The notes under the pieces: model-generated
What the model saw: only the letters and a program-made list of their open reading frames with translations
Databases searched by the model: none
What the model was told of the DNA's origin: nothing
Position numbers and translations under genes: made by a program
DNA from: Prochlorococcus sp. AG-355-O17
GTDB taxonomy: Bacteria; Cyanobacteriota; Cyanobacteriia; PCC-6307; Cyanobiaceae
Assembly: GCA_003280655.1 (NCBI GenBank)
Contig: QCEK01000001.1
Coordinates: 128,388-192,387 of the forward strand
Direction: 5' to 3'
DNA: 64,000 nt
Part shown: positions 43,520 through 64,000 of the stretch, in pieces
How positions within the stretch are numbered: position 1 is the stretch's first letter
How the letters are laid out: each line of letters opens with the position of its first letter

Positions 43520-44713
43520 TTATTTTCTTGATAATCTTTTAGCATTCTTATCTCCAAACTTTTCTTTTAAATTTCTCAATTTTTTTATAACTTTTTTTGG
43601 ATTTATATGACCTTCTAATACTTTCAATAATTGCCCTTCAGAAACATCTACATCTAGTAAATTCGCGTTGAATCCTGGGAACCAGTGGCTTCCATTACCA
43701 AGCAATTGATATCTAGCTCTTGCATATCCTTCCATACCCAACCAATCAATTAAATTTGAAAGCCAAAGCAGAACAGGAATATTAATATTTCCTGGAGTAT
43801 ATTCCCAACTTGGTAAATTTCTATTCCAATTTTGATGCCACTCTAAACCTAAGGAATTAATTGATTCCTGCCTTAATGTGTTAATTATCTTAGGCACATA
43901 CTTCTCAGATTCTGATAACAACGAGACAGCTTCTAAATGAAGAGCAAAATCTGTCTCTTTTGCAATACCGACACTCAAAGTATGGACATTTTGATTTCTT
44001 AAGCAAAAAAGATCATTAAAAACTATAGGATGAAGTGGTTTACAAAATTCCAACATTTTTCTTGAGGGAGTATGAAGATGTCCACCTTTATCAGTGGGAC
44101 TTATTATGAAAACCCCAAGATCATGCTTATTGGCTAAATTAATAACCTTTGTATTTTCCTGATTAATGAAATACCAGTGCAAATTTACATAATCAAATAA
44201 GTTGGTTGATATGGCCTTTTCAATAAGTGAAGATTTTCCATGGGTTGAAAATCCAATAGATCCAATTAAATTTTCTTTTTGAAAATTCCTCAAAATATCA
44301 ATGCAACCTCCATCTCGAATAGCCTGATGTAAATGTTCAGCAGTATTGATACCATGTATTGCTAACAAATCAATTTTTTTAACTTTCAATTTTTCAATAC
44401 TAGATAATACATCTCGCTCAAAAATTTCGGGATCACTATTTGGCGGAATCTTTGTTTGGATTATATTTGGGATTTTCTTAGTATTCTTAAAACACATCCC
44501 TAATTGCACCTCAGAAGTTCCATAGTATTTGGCGGTTTCTACATGACTTAAGCCATATTGTGTTGAAAGATCTACTATATTTTCTACTTTATTTTGTTCT
44601 TCGTATGAAACCTCAGAAAAATCTAATTGATCCCAACTTTTTTGAAATCGCATACCACCTAAAGATAAAACAGGAATCTTCAGATTGGTTCTACCAAATC
44701 TACGATATTGCAT
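43520..44713 (-). CDS. Aldo/keto reductase
   Basis: MQYRRFGRTNLKIPVLSLGGMRFQ; HVETAKYYGTSEVQLG; DLLAIHGI. Confidence 0.88.
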   Translation of the reverse strand: MQYRRFGRTNLKIPVLSLGGMRFQKSWDQLDFSEVSYEEQNKVENIVDLSTQYGLSHVETAKYYGTSEVQLGMCFKNTKKIPNIIQTKIPPNSDPEIFERDVLSSIEKLKVKKIDLLAIHGINTAEHLHQAIRDGGCIDILRNFQKENLIGSIGFSTHGKSSLIEKAISTNLFDYVNLHWYFINQENTKVINLANKHDLGVFIISPTDKGGHLHTPSRKMLEFCKPLHPIVFNDLFCLRNQNVHTLSVGIAKETDFALHLEAVSLLSESEKYVPKIINTLRQESINSLGLEWHQNWNRNLPSWEYTPGNINIPVLLWLSNLIDWLGMEGYARARYQLLGNGSHWFPGFNANLLDVDVSEGQLLKVLEGHINPKKVIKKLRNLKEKFGDKNAKRLSRK

Positions 44714-44723
44714 CTTTTTGATA

Positions 44724-45083
44724 TTAGTGCTTATTCATTCTCGGTGGCTTTCCAAATGTTTGAAACATATCCCTATCGAGACTATTCTCTAAATCATCTA
44801 ATTCTTCAAATTTGACCCAATGAATACAATCAACAGGGCATGTATCTATTGCTTCTTGTATGACATCAGAACTATCTCCATCTTGCCTAATAGCCCGACT
44901 TCTACCATGAAATTCATCAACAGTGAAAGTGTTAGAAGCGACGTGAACACAGTACTGACAACCAATACACTTTGCTTCATCAACCCATACAGCTTTTTCG
45001 GCTAACTGACCACCTAAAACGGGCTCATAGCCTGTAATCTCAATATTTTCTTCAGTATTATGAAATGGATCCGTAAAATCCAT
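44724..45083 (-). CDS. 4Fe-4S ferredoxin
   Basis: DEAKCIGCQYCVHVASNTFTVDEFHGRSRAIRQDGDS...AIDTCPVDCIHWV. Confidence 0.88.
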   Translation of the reverse strand: MDFTDPFHNTEENIEITGYEPVLGGQLAEKAVWVDEAKCIGCQYCVHVASNTFTVDEFHGRSRAIRQDGDSSDVIQEAIDTCPVDCIHWVKFEELDDLENSLDRDMFQTFGKPPRMNKH

Positions 45084-45092
45084 ATCTTGACA

Positions 45093-45485
45093 TTAGTTTT
45101 CCCACTTGGTTAAGACCAATTCAATAGAACCATCATTTTTATTTTTTTGCTCTACGATCTGATATCCATCTTCTTGCGTTTTAGAAATGATTGTTTGATA
45201 AGCATACATTTGTGTAACTTTTGAGATAAATCTTTCAACTGGAATCTCAAATTTCCATAGATCAAGGTCAGTCACTAATTCATATGCATTAGAATTATTA
45301 TCCCATTTAAATCCAACTTGGGTATCACCAGGTAAATTCATACTTATATCAACAGCTGTGAATTGACCTTTATATCCTTTTACAAACTTTTCTTCTTGAT
45401 TAATACCATAACCAAAATGATTTAAAGCCTTGATTAATGGCTCTACTTCTTTGAGCTGAGTTTTAATTGTACTAAAATGTGACAT
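45093..45485 (-). CDS. ycf35: DUF1257 / Ycf35 protein
   Basis: MSHFSTIKTQLKEVEPLIKALNHFGYGI...KGYKGQFTAVDISMNLPGDTQVGFKWD. Confidence 0.85.
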   Translation of the reverse strand: MSHFSTIKTQLKEVEPLIKALNHFGYGINQEEKFVKGYKGQFTAVDISMNLPGDTQVGFKWDNNSNAYELVTDLDLWKFEIPVERFISKVTQMYAYQTIISKTQEDGYQIVEQKNKNDGSIELVLTKWEN

Positions 45486-45687
45486 TAGATTCGTTATTTA
45501 ATTGTGATGAGTTTTCACTTTGATTAGAGATGAAAGCATCAGAAGTTTTATTCTTAACTGTTACTTTACCGAGAGCGTTTTCGAGATTTTTTGTAGCTTC
45601 ATTGCATGAATTACCAGTAAATCCCTCAACAGTCTCTTCAACTCTTCCGTCTTGATGAATTTTGAATCTCAATGTTTTTTGAGGCAT
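45472..45687 (-). CDS. DUF2997 protein (ATG start at 45687 preferred over the TTG at 45696)
   Basis: MPQKTLRFKIHQDGRVEETVEGFTGNSCNEATKNLENALGKV. Confidence 0.75.
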   Translation of the reverse strand: MPQKTLRFKIHQDGRVEETVEGFTGNSCNEATKNLENALGKVTVKNKTSDAFISNQSENSSQLNNESNVTF

Positions 45688-45835
45688 TAAATTCAAGTAC
45701 TAAGTACTTTTACTTTATATAGAATAACGAAAATATTTTGTTTCAGTTGGTACAAGTTAATTAATTTTAATTTTTATATTGAATATCTGATAAATTAATT
45801 AGTTATCTATCATTCTTATAAAAAAATTAAGATTT

Positions 45836-46603
45836 TCAATTATAAAAACCTTGCATCCCCATTGAATCAAGGGCAGTTTTTGCTTCTTCCATAACAGATG
45901 GCTCTTTATCGAAGAGGGCTATCTTAGTACATTCATCGACAAAACTCTCTTGGAATGTATTGTTTAATTTTTCGTACAACCTACACAATGACCAAATACA
46001 ATTACTTCTTACACCCGATTCATTATCTATCTTTAAACTTATTAAAAGTTGTTCTGCTGCTAATTGAGCGTTCTCAAAAGAAACATTTCCAATTTCAGCT
46101 AAAGAACTTGATGACCATAACCTTACTGCCGCCACATCATTCTTTAAAGCATTTATTAATGGTTCTAAAACAATTTGGTTATCATAATTAGCTAAGCTCC
46201 ATGCAGTTGCTCTTCTGACATAAGCATTATCATCTGTCTTTAAAAGACTGACAAGTTTCTGAACTGCGCTAGGACATGGATTACGACCTAAAGCATATAC
46301 AGCACTCATTCTTTCAACAGGGCAAGGTTGATCAAGCAATGGTAATAAAAGGGGAAAAGATCTTTGATCCCTATACTCACAAAATATTCGCAAGCCTTGT
46401 ATTCGTTCTTCTCTATTACCTTTGAGCAATTTCAAAGCTTCATCACACTCTTGACTAATATTTAAATTTTTTGAAAAAACATCATCGTCAATTTGTTCTA
46501 AAGGATCTATTTCAATCTCTAAAGCCAATTCTCTTGCCAAAACATCTGGATCAACCGCAATTTCCGCTAGGCTTTCTTTTTTAGGATCCTCTTTTTCCAT
46601 CAT
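45836..46603 (-). CDS. HEAT-repeat (PBS lyase-like) protein
   Basis: Repeats such as ERMSAVYALGRNPCPSAVQKLVSLLKTDDNAYVRRATAWSLANYDNQIVLEPLINALKND. Confidence 0.85.
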   Translation of the reverse strand: MMEKEDPKKESLAEIAVDPDVLARELALEIEIDPLEQIDDDVFSKNLNISQECDEALKLLKGNREERIQGLRIFCEYRDQRSFPLLLPLLDQPCPVERMSAVYALGRNPCPSAVQKLVSLLKTDDNAYVRRATAWSLANYDNQIVLEPLINALKNDVAAVRLWSSSSLAEIGNVSFENAQLAAEQLLISLKIDNESGVRSNCIWSLCRLYEKLNNTFQESFVDECTKIALFDKEPSVMEEAKTALDSMGMQGFYN

Positions 46604-46621
46604 TGTTAAAAACTAAAAATA

Positions 46622-46747
46622 TTAATTCATGGGGGCAGGAGACATCATATCTCCTGGCAACCAAATTCTTGCACTTACCGCAAAGAAAGCAATCCCAAAA
46701 AGAGCGACGATAGCGAATGGTAAAATTTTTGTCTTAATAAAACCCAA
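46622..46747 (-). CDS. Small 41-aa single-TM protein, TTG start (not in supplied ORF track)
   Basis: MGFIKTKILPFAIVALFGIAFFAVSARIWLPGDMMSPAPMN*; in-frame stop just upstream of the TTG. Confidence 0.6.
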   Translation of the reverse strand: MGFIKTKILPFAIVALFGIAFFAVSARIWLPGDMMSPAPMN

Positions 46748-46816
46748 AGAATCAAATCATATTTAGTCAATAATAACCTGTTTAAGAGACTTTTAAAAAA
46801 TTTTTATTAGATAAAA

Positions 46817-47872
<1,056 letters not shown>

Positions 47873-47891
47873 TCATTTTCTTAAACTAATT

Positions 47892-48047
<156 letters not shown>

Positions 48048-48098
48048 CTACAAATTAAAAAATTCATTCTAGTAACTAAAAATAATAATAGATAATAT

Positions 48099-57470
<9,372 letters not shown>

Positions 57471-57699
57471 CCAAGAAATCCTGCGATTTTGAGAGATTTT
57501 CCATTTACTTTTAATCTACTAATAATCTAGACCTTTAACATGTCACTTAATATGAGATCAGCTATTAAATCTCGATTTCAACAAAAAATAAATTTAATTA
57601 AGAAGAATTAAATTTTGTTTAATGTTAATTAACTGTGTAAGTTAAAGCTAAAAAATTAAGAAAAATTTCTAGTAATTCCTAATTCTAACAGCTTAAATG

Positions 57700-58494
57700 T
57701 CAAATTAACAAGTCAAATTTAAACAAATCTTCAGCATTCTTTGAAGACTCTTTGGCAATTGTAATTAATTCCTCAGATCTTAAATCAGCCATAAAAATAG
57801 CGACTTTTTCAACAAAAGCAGGTTCATTTCTTTTACCCCTGTAAGGAACAGGTGCTAAAAAGGGTGCGTCCGTCTCAATTAGGTATTTGTCATTAGGCAC
57901 TAATTTTGCACACTTATGAATGTCATATGCTTTAGGGAAAGTTAATATTCCACTAAAACTGATATAAAAGCCAAGATCCAAGAATTGTTTCATTTCATTT
58001 GGGGTTCCTGTCCAACAATGAAGTACACCTCTAGGACATTTTCCTTTTCTAAAAAGATCATTACATATTGCAATCATTTCATTTGCAGCATCTCTGCAAT
58101 GGATAATTACAGGCAACTCAAGTTCATAAGCTAACTCCATTTGAGGAATAAGAGCATCAATTTGCTGAGTTCTATTTTCATTTTTAAAAAAATCTAAACC
58201 TAATTCCCCAATAGCAACAACCCTTCTATCTTCTTGAGCCGATCTTCTTAAGAGAGATTTGGAACTTAGTTTCCATTTTTTTGCTTCTAGCGGATGCAAA
58301 CCAACTGAATAGTAAATTTCATTAAATTGATGGGATATTTTTTTCAATTTAGGAATTTCGTTTAATTCACAGCAAGCATGAACTAATTTTTTTACACCTT
58401 TAGAGCGTAATCTTAAAACGACATCTTCAAGATCTTTTTCAAAATTTTCAAATATTAAATGACAATGGGAGTCTATGAGTTCGATATCGCCCAT
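57700..58494 (-). CDS. tatD: TatD-family deoxyribonuclease
   Basis: LIDSHCHLIFENF; AIGELGLDFF; VIIHCRDA; LIETDAPFLAPVPYRGKRNEP. Confidence 0.95.
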   Translation of the reverse strand: MGDIELIDSHCHLIFENFEKDLEDVVLRLRSKGVKKLVHACCELNEIPKLKKISHQFNEIYYSVGLHPLEAKKWKLSSKSLLRRSAQEDRRVVAIGELGLDFFKNENRTQQIDALIPQMELAYELELPVIIHCRDAANEMIAICNDLFRKGKCPRGVLHCWTGTPNEMKQFLDLGFYISFSGILTFPKAYDIHKCAKLVPNDKYLIETDAPFLAPVPYRGKRNEPAFVEKVAIFMADLRSEELITIAKESSKNAEDLFKFDLLI

Positions 58495-58511
58495 AAGTTT
58501 GATCTATCTTT

Positions 58512-58805
58512 TTACTTGCTGTTAAGTGTAGTTTTTACAAAATTATTTATTTTTGATTTTTTATTAGCACCGTTATTCTTGTGAAGAACATTTTTTTTAA
58601 CTGCTTTATCAATTAAGCTAAAAGCTTTATTGAGACTTGTTTTCACTAAACTTTTATTATCCTCATTAGGGTTATTTTTATATTTTTCGCAATTTTCTAA
58701 AGTTTTTTTGGTTAAAGTCCTGACAGTAGATTTATAAGACTTATTTATTAAACGATTTCTTTCGGCAATTTGTATTCTCTTTTTTGCTGATTTGTTATTG
58801 GCCAC
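58512..58805 (-). CDS. rpsT: 30S ribosomal protein S20 (GTG start at 58805 gives VANNKSAKKR; supplied ORF is N-terminally overextended)
   Basis: ANNKSAKKRIQIAERNRLINKSYKSTVRTLTKK. Confidence 0.93.
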   Translation of the reverse strand: MANNKSAKKRIQIAERNRLINKSYKSTVRTLTKKTLENCEKYKNNPNEDNKSLVKTSLNKAFSLIDKAVKKNVLHKNNGANKKSKINNFVKTTLNSK

Positions 58806-58927
58806 AGAGGGTACATAAATAGAAGTCTTTATCATAACAAACATATTGGCTACAAATCAATCATATATAATTTAAAAAGTTATTAAATTGGGTCTTAAGC
58901 CTTTCAATTTGAAAAAAAATTAACCAT

Positions 58928-60214
58928 ATGAAGATTATTAATAATAAAAAAGAAGCTATTGAAGAATTAAAAAGGATTTCTACTCGAACTAATTCAGAAA
59001 ACAATAATAAGATAAATGCAATTGTTGAAGATATTCTGCATGAGGTAAAAATTTCTGGAGATAAAGCAGTAGAAAAATTCACAGAAAAATTTGATGGTTT
59101 CAACCCTAACCCTATGCAAGTAAGTGCAGATCAAATAAAAAATTCATGGGATGAAATTGATAACAATTTGAAACACTCACTTAAGGTAGCTCATAAAAGA
59201 ATTCAAAAATTCCATGAAAAAGAAATTCCACAATCTTTCACTATAAAAAGTGAATATGGTGATACCGTCCAAAGAAAATGGAGACCAGTTAAGAATGCAG
59301 GTATTTATATTCCTGGAGGTAGAGCTGCTTATCCAAGTACAGTATTGATGAATGCTGTACCTGCAAAAGTAGCAGGAGTAGAAGAAATTATAATGGTATC
59401 TCCTGGGAATAAAGAAGGGGAAATAAACAAAACTGTTTTAGCTGCAGCTCACTTATCAGGGATCAATAAAGTATTTAGAATTGGAGGAGCTCAAGCAATT
59501 GGGGCTTTAGCATTTGGCACAAATCAAATCAATAAAGTTGATGTTATTTCAGGTCCAGGGAATATCTATGTTACAACTGCGAAAAAACTCATTTATGGCT
59601 CCACAGGGATTGATTCTTTAGCTGGTCCAAGTGAAATATTAATTATTGCAGATGAAACAGCTCAAAGCACTCACATAGCATCTGATCTACTAGCACAAGC
59701 AGAACATGATCCTTTAGCTTCATCAATACTTTTAACTACATCAAAGAACCAGGCAAAAGAAGTTTTAGAAGAACTTTATAAAAAAATAGATGATCATCCA
59801 AGAAAAGAAATTTGCATGCAATCAATTAAAAATTGGGGTTTAATTGTGATTTGCGAGAATTACGAATCATGTGTTGAACTAAGCAATAACTTTGCCCCTG
59901 AACACCTAGAAATTATTACTATAGATTCAAAAAAAATTCTTGCAGGTATAGAGAATGCAGGAGCGATATTTTTGGGAAAATGGACTCCAGAAGCTGTTGG
60001 AGATTATCTTGCTGGACCAAATCATACTTTACCTACGTCAGGAAATTCTAGATTTAGCGGTTCTTTGGGGGTTGAAACTTTCATGAAAAACACTTCGATA
60101 ATAGAATTTAACGAAGAAAGTTTAAAAGTTAATAGCCTTGATATTATTAATCTTGCTAAAAGTGAGGGCTTACATAGCCATGCTAACTCTGTAGAAATAA
60201 GATTTAAAGATTAG
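58928..60214 (+). CDS. hisD: Histidinol dehydrogenase
   Basis: [57 protein letters not shown]. Confidence 0.97.
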   Translation: MKIINNKKEAIEELKRISTRTNSENNNKINAIVEDILHEVKISGDKAVEKFTEKFDGFNPNPMQVSADQIKNSWDEIDNNLKHSLKVAHKRIQKFHEKEIPQSFTIKSEYGDTVQRKWRPVKNAGIYIPGGRAAYPSTVLMNAVPAKVAGVEEIIMVSPGNKEGEINKTVLAAAHLSGINKVFRIGGAQAIGALAFGTNQINKVDVISGPGNIYVTTAKKLIYGSTGIDSLAGPSEILIIADETAQSTHIASDLLAQAEHDPLASSILLTTSKNQAKEVLEELYKKIDDHPRKEICMQSIKNWGLIVICENYESCVELSNNFAPEHLEIITIDSKKILAGIENAGAIFLGKWTPEAVGDYLAGPNHTLPTSGNSRFSGSLGVETFMKNTSIIEFNEESLKVNSLDIINLAKSEGLHSHANSVEIRFKD

Positions 60215-60924
60215 CTAGCCATTGAGGGTGAGTAGACCACTGGAACGTTATCTTCAATTTTACCAACTAATACTTTGTCTGTGAGATCAACAAATAATCC
60301 ATTTTCTAATACTCCTGGAATATTATTAATCTTCATTTCAATCTCTTTTGGATTCTTAATACCATCATTAAATAATACATCGAGGACAAGGTTGCCTTGG
60401 TCAGTAACAACTGGGCCAGCTTTTTTAGTAGCCATTCTTAAAGAAGAACTGCCATTCATTCCTGAAATGACTTCCTTAACTTGCTTCCAAGCATTTGGAA
60501 GAACTTCTACAGGTAAAGGAAAAGATTGATTTAGATTTTTAACAAGTTTGGTTTCATCAACAACAATCAACAATTGATTAGCTTTAGATGCCACTAACTT
60601 TTCTCTAACATGGCATGCTCCTCCTCCTTTTATTAATTGAAAGCCTGGATCAACTTCATCTGCTCCATCAATAGCTAGATCAATTTGAGATACGGAAGCT
60701 AAATCTATAAGCGGGATACCCAGTTCAAGCGCTAAAACTTCTGATTGAAAAGAAGTTGCAACACCTCTTATATTTTGGAGTTTCCCAGAACGCATTTCAT
60801 CCGCAAGGCTTTTTATCATTAACGCAGCGGTAGATCCAGACCCTAATCCGAGAATCATGTCACTCTTTACTTCCCTTATTGCTGCATCAGCAACTACTTG
60901 TTTCATTTGAGTTTGTGAGTCCAA
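60211..60924 (-). CDS. rpiA: Ribose-5-phosphate isomerase A
   Basis: [48 protein letters not shown]. Confidence 0.97.
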   Translation of the reverse strand: MDSQTQMKQVVADAAIREVKSDMILGLGSGSTAALMIKSLADEMRSGKLQNIRGVATSFQSEVLALELGIPLIDLASVSQIDLAIDGADEVDPGFQLIKGGGACHVREKLVASKANQLLIVVDETKLVKNLNQSFPLPVEVLPNAWKQVKEVISGMNGSSSLRMATKKAGPVVTDQGNLVLDVLFNDGIKNPKEIEMKINNIPGVLENGLFVDLTDKVLVGKIEDNVPVVYSPSMAS

Positions 60925-60971
60925 AATCTTTATCTCTAATTGTTATAGATTATTAAATTTCAATGGGTGCT

Positions 60972-62102
<1,131 letters not shown>

Positions 62103-62261
62103 TTAATTTATAGTTTTTAGGTTTGTTTAATAAATCTAATTGAAGCAGAAGGTTATTGTTGTTTTTTTGTTTACATGCATAAAATACAAATTTTTAAATT
62201 TTTCTATAGAAAAAACTTCTTTATATGTGAAAATAAATTTTAAATAAATTTATAAATAAAT

Positions 62262-62729
62262 TTGAATAAAGAAAACAAAAGTAAACTAAAAACTTTATTA
62301 GAAAAAGTTGCTTATGAACGGGATTTAGAAATCTACGATTTAAATATTCAAACTAATCAAAATCCAATTGTTATTGAAATAATAATAAGAAAAACTAATG
62401 GAGATGACATTTCCTTAAATGATTGTGCGCTATTTAATACCCCAGCATCTGACGAAATAGAAAAATCAAATCTTTTAAATTGTTCATATGTGTTAGAAAT
62501 TAGTAGTCAAGGGGTCAGTGATGAATTAACCTCAGAAAGAGACTTCAAAACTTTTAAGGGTTTTCCAGTTAATGTTGAGTTAAACCAAAAGAATTCAAAA
62601 ATAAAATTCCTGAATGGTTTACTTCATGAAAAGTCTAATGATTATTTAGCCATTAACATTAAAGGTAGGATAAAGAAAATCCCTTTCGACGAAGTATTAA
62701 AAATTAGTCTTTGTACCTTAAAAGATTAA
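62262..62729 (+). CDS. rimP: Ribosome maturation factor RimP (TTG start)
   Basis: [32 protein letters not shown]; immediately upstream of nusA. Confidence 0.88.
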   Translation: MNKENKSKLKTLLEKVAYERDLEIYDLNIQTNQNPIVIEIIIRKTNGDDISLNDCALFNTPASDEIEKSNLLNCSYVLEISSQGVSDELTSERDFKTFKGFPVNVELNQKNSKIKFLNGLLHEKSNDYLAINIKGRIKKIPFDEVLKISLCTLKD

Positions 62730-62764
62730 TTATTATTCAACCATTATCAATTTCCCCATCATAG

Positions 62765-64000
62765 ATGGCATTAGTTATTCTCCCAGGTTTAAACAATCTT
62801 ATTGAAGATATTAGTGAGGAAAAAAAATTACCTCCTAATATAGTTGAAGTAGCCTTACGCGAAGCTTTGTTAAAGGGATACGAAAAATATAGAAAAACTT
62901 TTTACATTGGAGTTAACCAAGATCCATTTGATGAAGAATATTTTAGTAATTTTGATGTTGGACTAGATCTAGAAGAAGAAGGTTACAGGATATTATCGAG
63001 TAAAATAATTGTTGAAGAAGTTGAGAGCGAAGATCATCAAATATCTCTTGTAGAAGTTAAACAAGTTGCTGATGATGCTCAAATAGGTGACACAGTTGTT
63101 TTAGACGTTACTCCAGAAAAAGAGGATTTTGGGCGAATGGCTGCTTCAACAACAAAGCAAGTATTAGCGCAAAAATTAAGGGATCAACAACGAAAAATGA
63201 TCCAAGAAGAATTTGCGGATTTGGAAGATCCTGTACTAACTGCGAGAGTTATAAGATTTGAAAGACAATCAGTGATTATGGGAGTTAGTTCGGGTATTGG
63301 CAGACCTGAAGTAGAGGCCGAACTTCCCAAGAGAGATCAATTACCAAATGATAATTATAGAGCAAATGCAACTTTCAAAGTATTTTTGAAGGAAGTTAGC
63401 GAAATTGCAAGAAAAGGGCCGCAACTTTTTGTAAGTAGAGCTAATGCTGGTTTAGTTGTTTATTTATTTGAAAATGAAGTTCCGGAAATTCAAGAAGGTA
63501 CAGTGAAAATTGTTGCTGTTTCAAGAGAAGCCAACCCTCCTTCAAGAGCTGTTGGGCCAAGAACAAAAGTAGCTGTTGATAGTGTCGAAGAAGAAGTGGA
63601 CCCTGTAGGTGCCTGTATTGGAGCTAGAGGAGCGAGAATTCAACAAGTAGTAAATGAATTAAGAGGAGAAAAAATTGATGTTATTAAATGGTCATCTAAT
63701 CCAATACAGTATATTTTAAATTCTTTAAGTCCTGCCAAAGTGGATCAAGTAAGACTTGTAGACCCAGCAGGGCAACATGCGCACGTACTAGTTCCTCCTG
63801 ATCAATTAAGTCTCGCAATTGGTAGAGAAGGTCAAAATGTAAGACTTGCCGCAAGATTAACTGGTTGGAAGATTGACGTTAAAAACTCACATGAATACGA
63901 TCAGGCAGCAGAAGATGCTGCAGTCTCTGAATTAATAATTCAAAGGGAAGATGAAGAGAATCTCCAGAGAGAAGCTGAACTAAGATTAGAAGCAGAACAA
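62765..64000 (+). CDS. nusA: Transcription termination/antitermination protein NusA (3' end beyond the window)
   Basis: MALVILPGLNNLIEDISEEKKLPPNIVEVALREALLKGYEKYRK...; KH region VGACIGARGARIQQVVNELRGEKIDVIKWS. Confidence 0.96.
   Translation, partial: MALVILPGLNNLIEDISEEKKLPPNIVEVALREALLKGYEKYRKTFYIGVNQDPFDEEYFSNFDVGLDLEEEGYRILSSKIIVEEVESEDHQISLVEVKQVADDAQIGDTVVLDVTPEKEDFGRMAASTTKQVLAQKLRDQQRKMIQEEFADLEDPVLTARVIRFERQSVIMGVSSGIGRPEVEAELPKRDQLPNDNYRANATFKVFLKEVSEIARKGPQLFVSRANAGLVVYLFENEVPEIQEGTVKIVAVSREANPPSRAVGPRTKVAVDSVEEEVDPVGACIGARGARIQQVVNELRGEKIDVIKWSSNPIQYILNSLSPAKVDQVRLVDPAGQHAHVLVPPDQLSLAIGREGQNVRLAARLTGWKIDVKNSHEYDQAAEDAAVSELIIQREDEENLQREAELRLEAEQ

Overview
AT-rich 64-kb window of a picocyanobacterial chromosome. 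Gene content and order point to a high-light Prochlorococcus-type genome: split rpoC1/rpoC2, the atp1-atpB-E-G'-F-H-A-G operon separate from atpD-atpC, an Hli protein, PSRP-3/Ycf65 and Ycf35. It is almost wall-to-wall core genes. The main blocks are gpmI/secG/groEL/groES; both ATP synthase operons; nadD-nadE; ftsW-ccdA-ccsB; queF/glnB; purB-fumC; a bioF-(BioK-like)-bioC-bioD-bioA operon; rsmG; a ferredoxin/Ycf35/DUF2997/aldo-keto reductase cluster; rlmN-hli-rpoC2-rpoC1-rpoB; tatD-rpsT; hisD/rpiA; an HtrA protease; and rimP-nusA, with nusA cut by the window end. I found no rRNA, tRNA, CRISPR, prophage or transposon. I found no clear large novel system. The observations most worth a second look are: (1) a clustered DnaA-box-like element in a non-origin intergenic region; (2) two mutually exclusive hairpin sets between atpB and atpE; (3) an exact K-box-like element with no visible CIRCE upstream of groES; (4) an ORF interrupted by a single in-frame TGA; (5) a BioK-like esterase with a degenerate nucleophile elbow in the biotin operon; (6) near-zero spacing of 10 of 11 convergent gene pairs, three of which share a 4-bp TTAA/TTAG double stop; (7) several small ORFs missing from the supplied track. 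All functional names come from recognising sequence motifs by eye. No database search was run.
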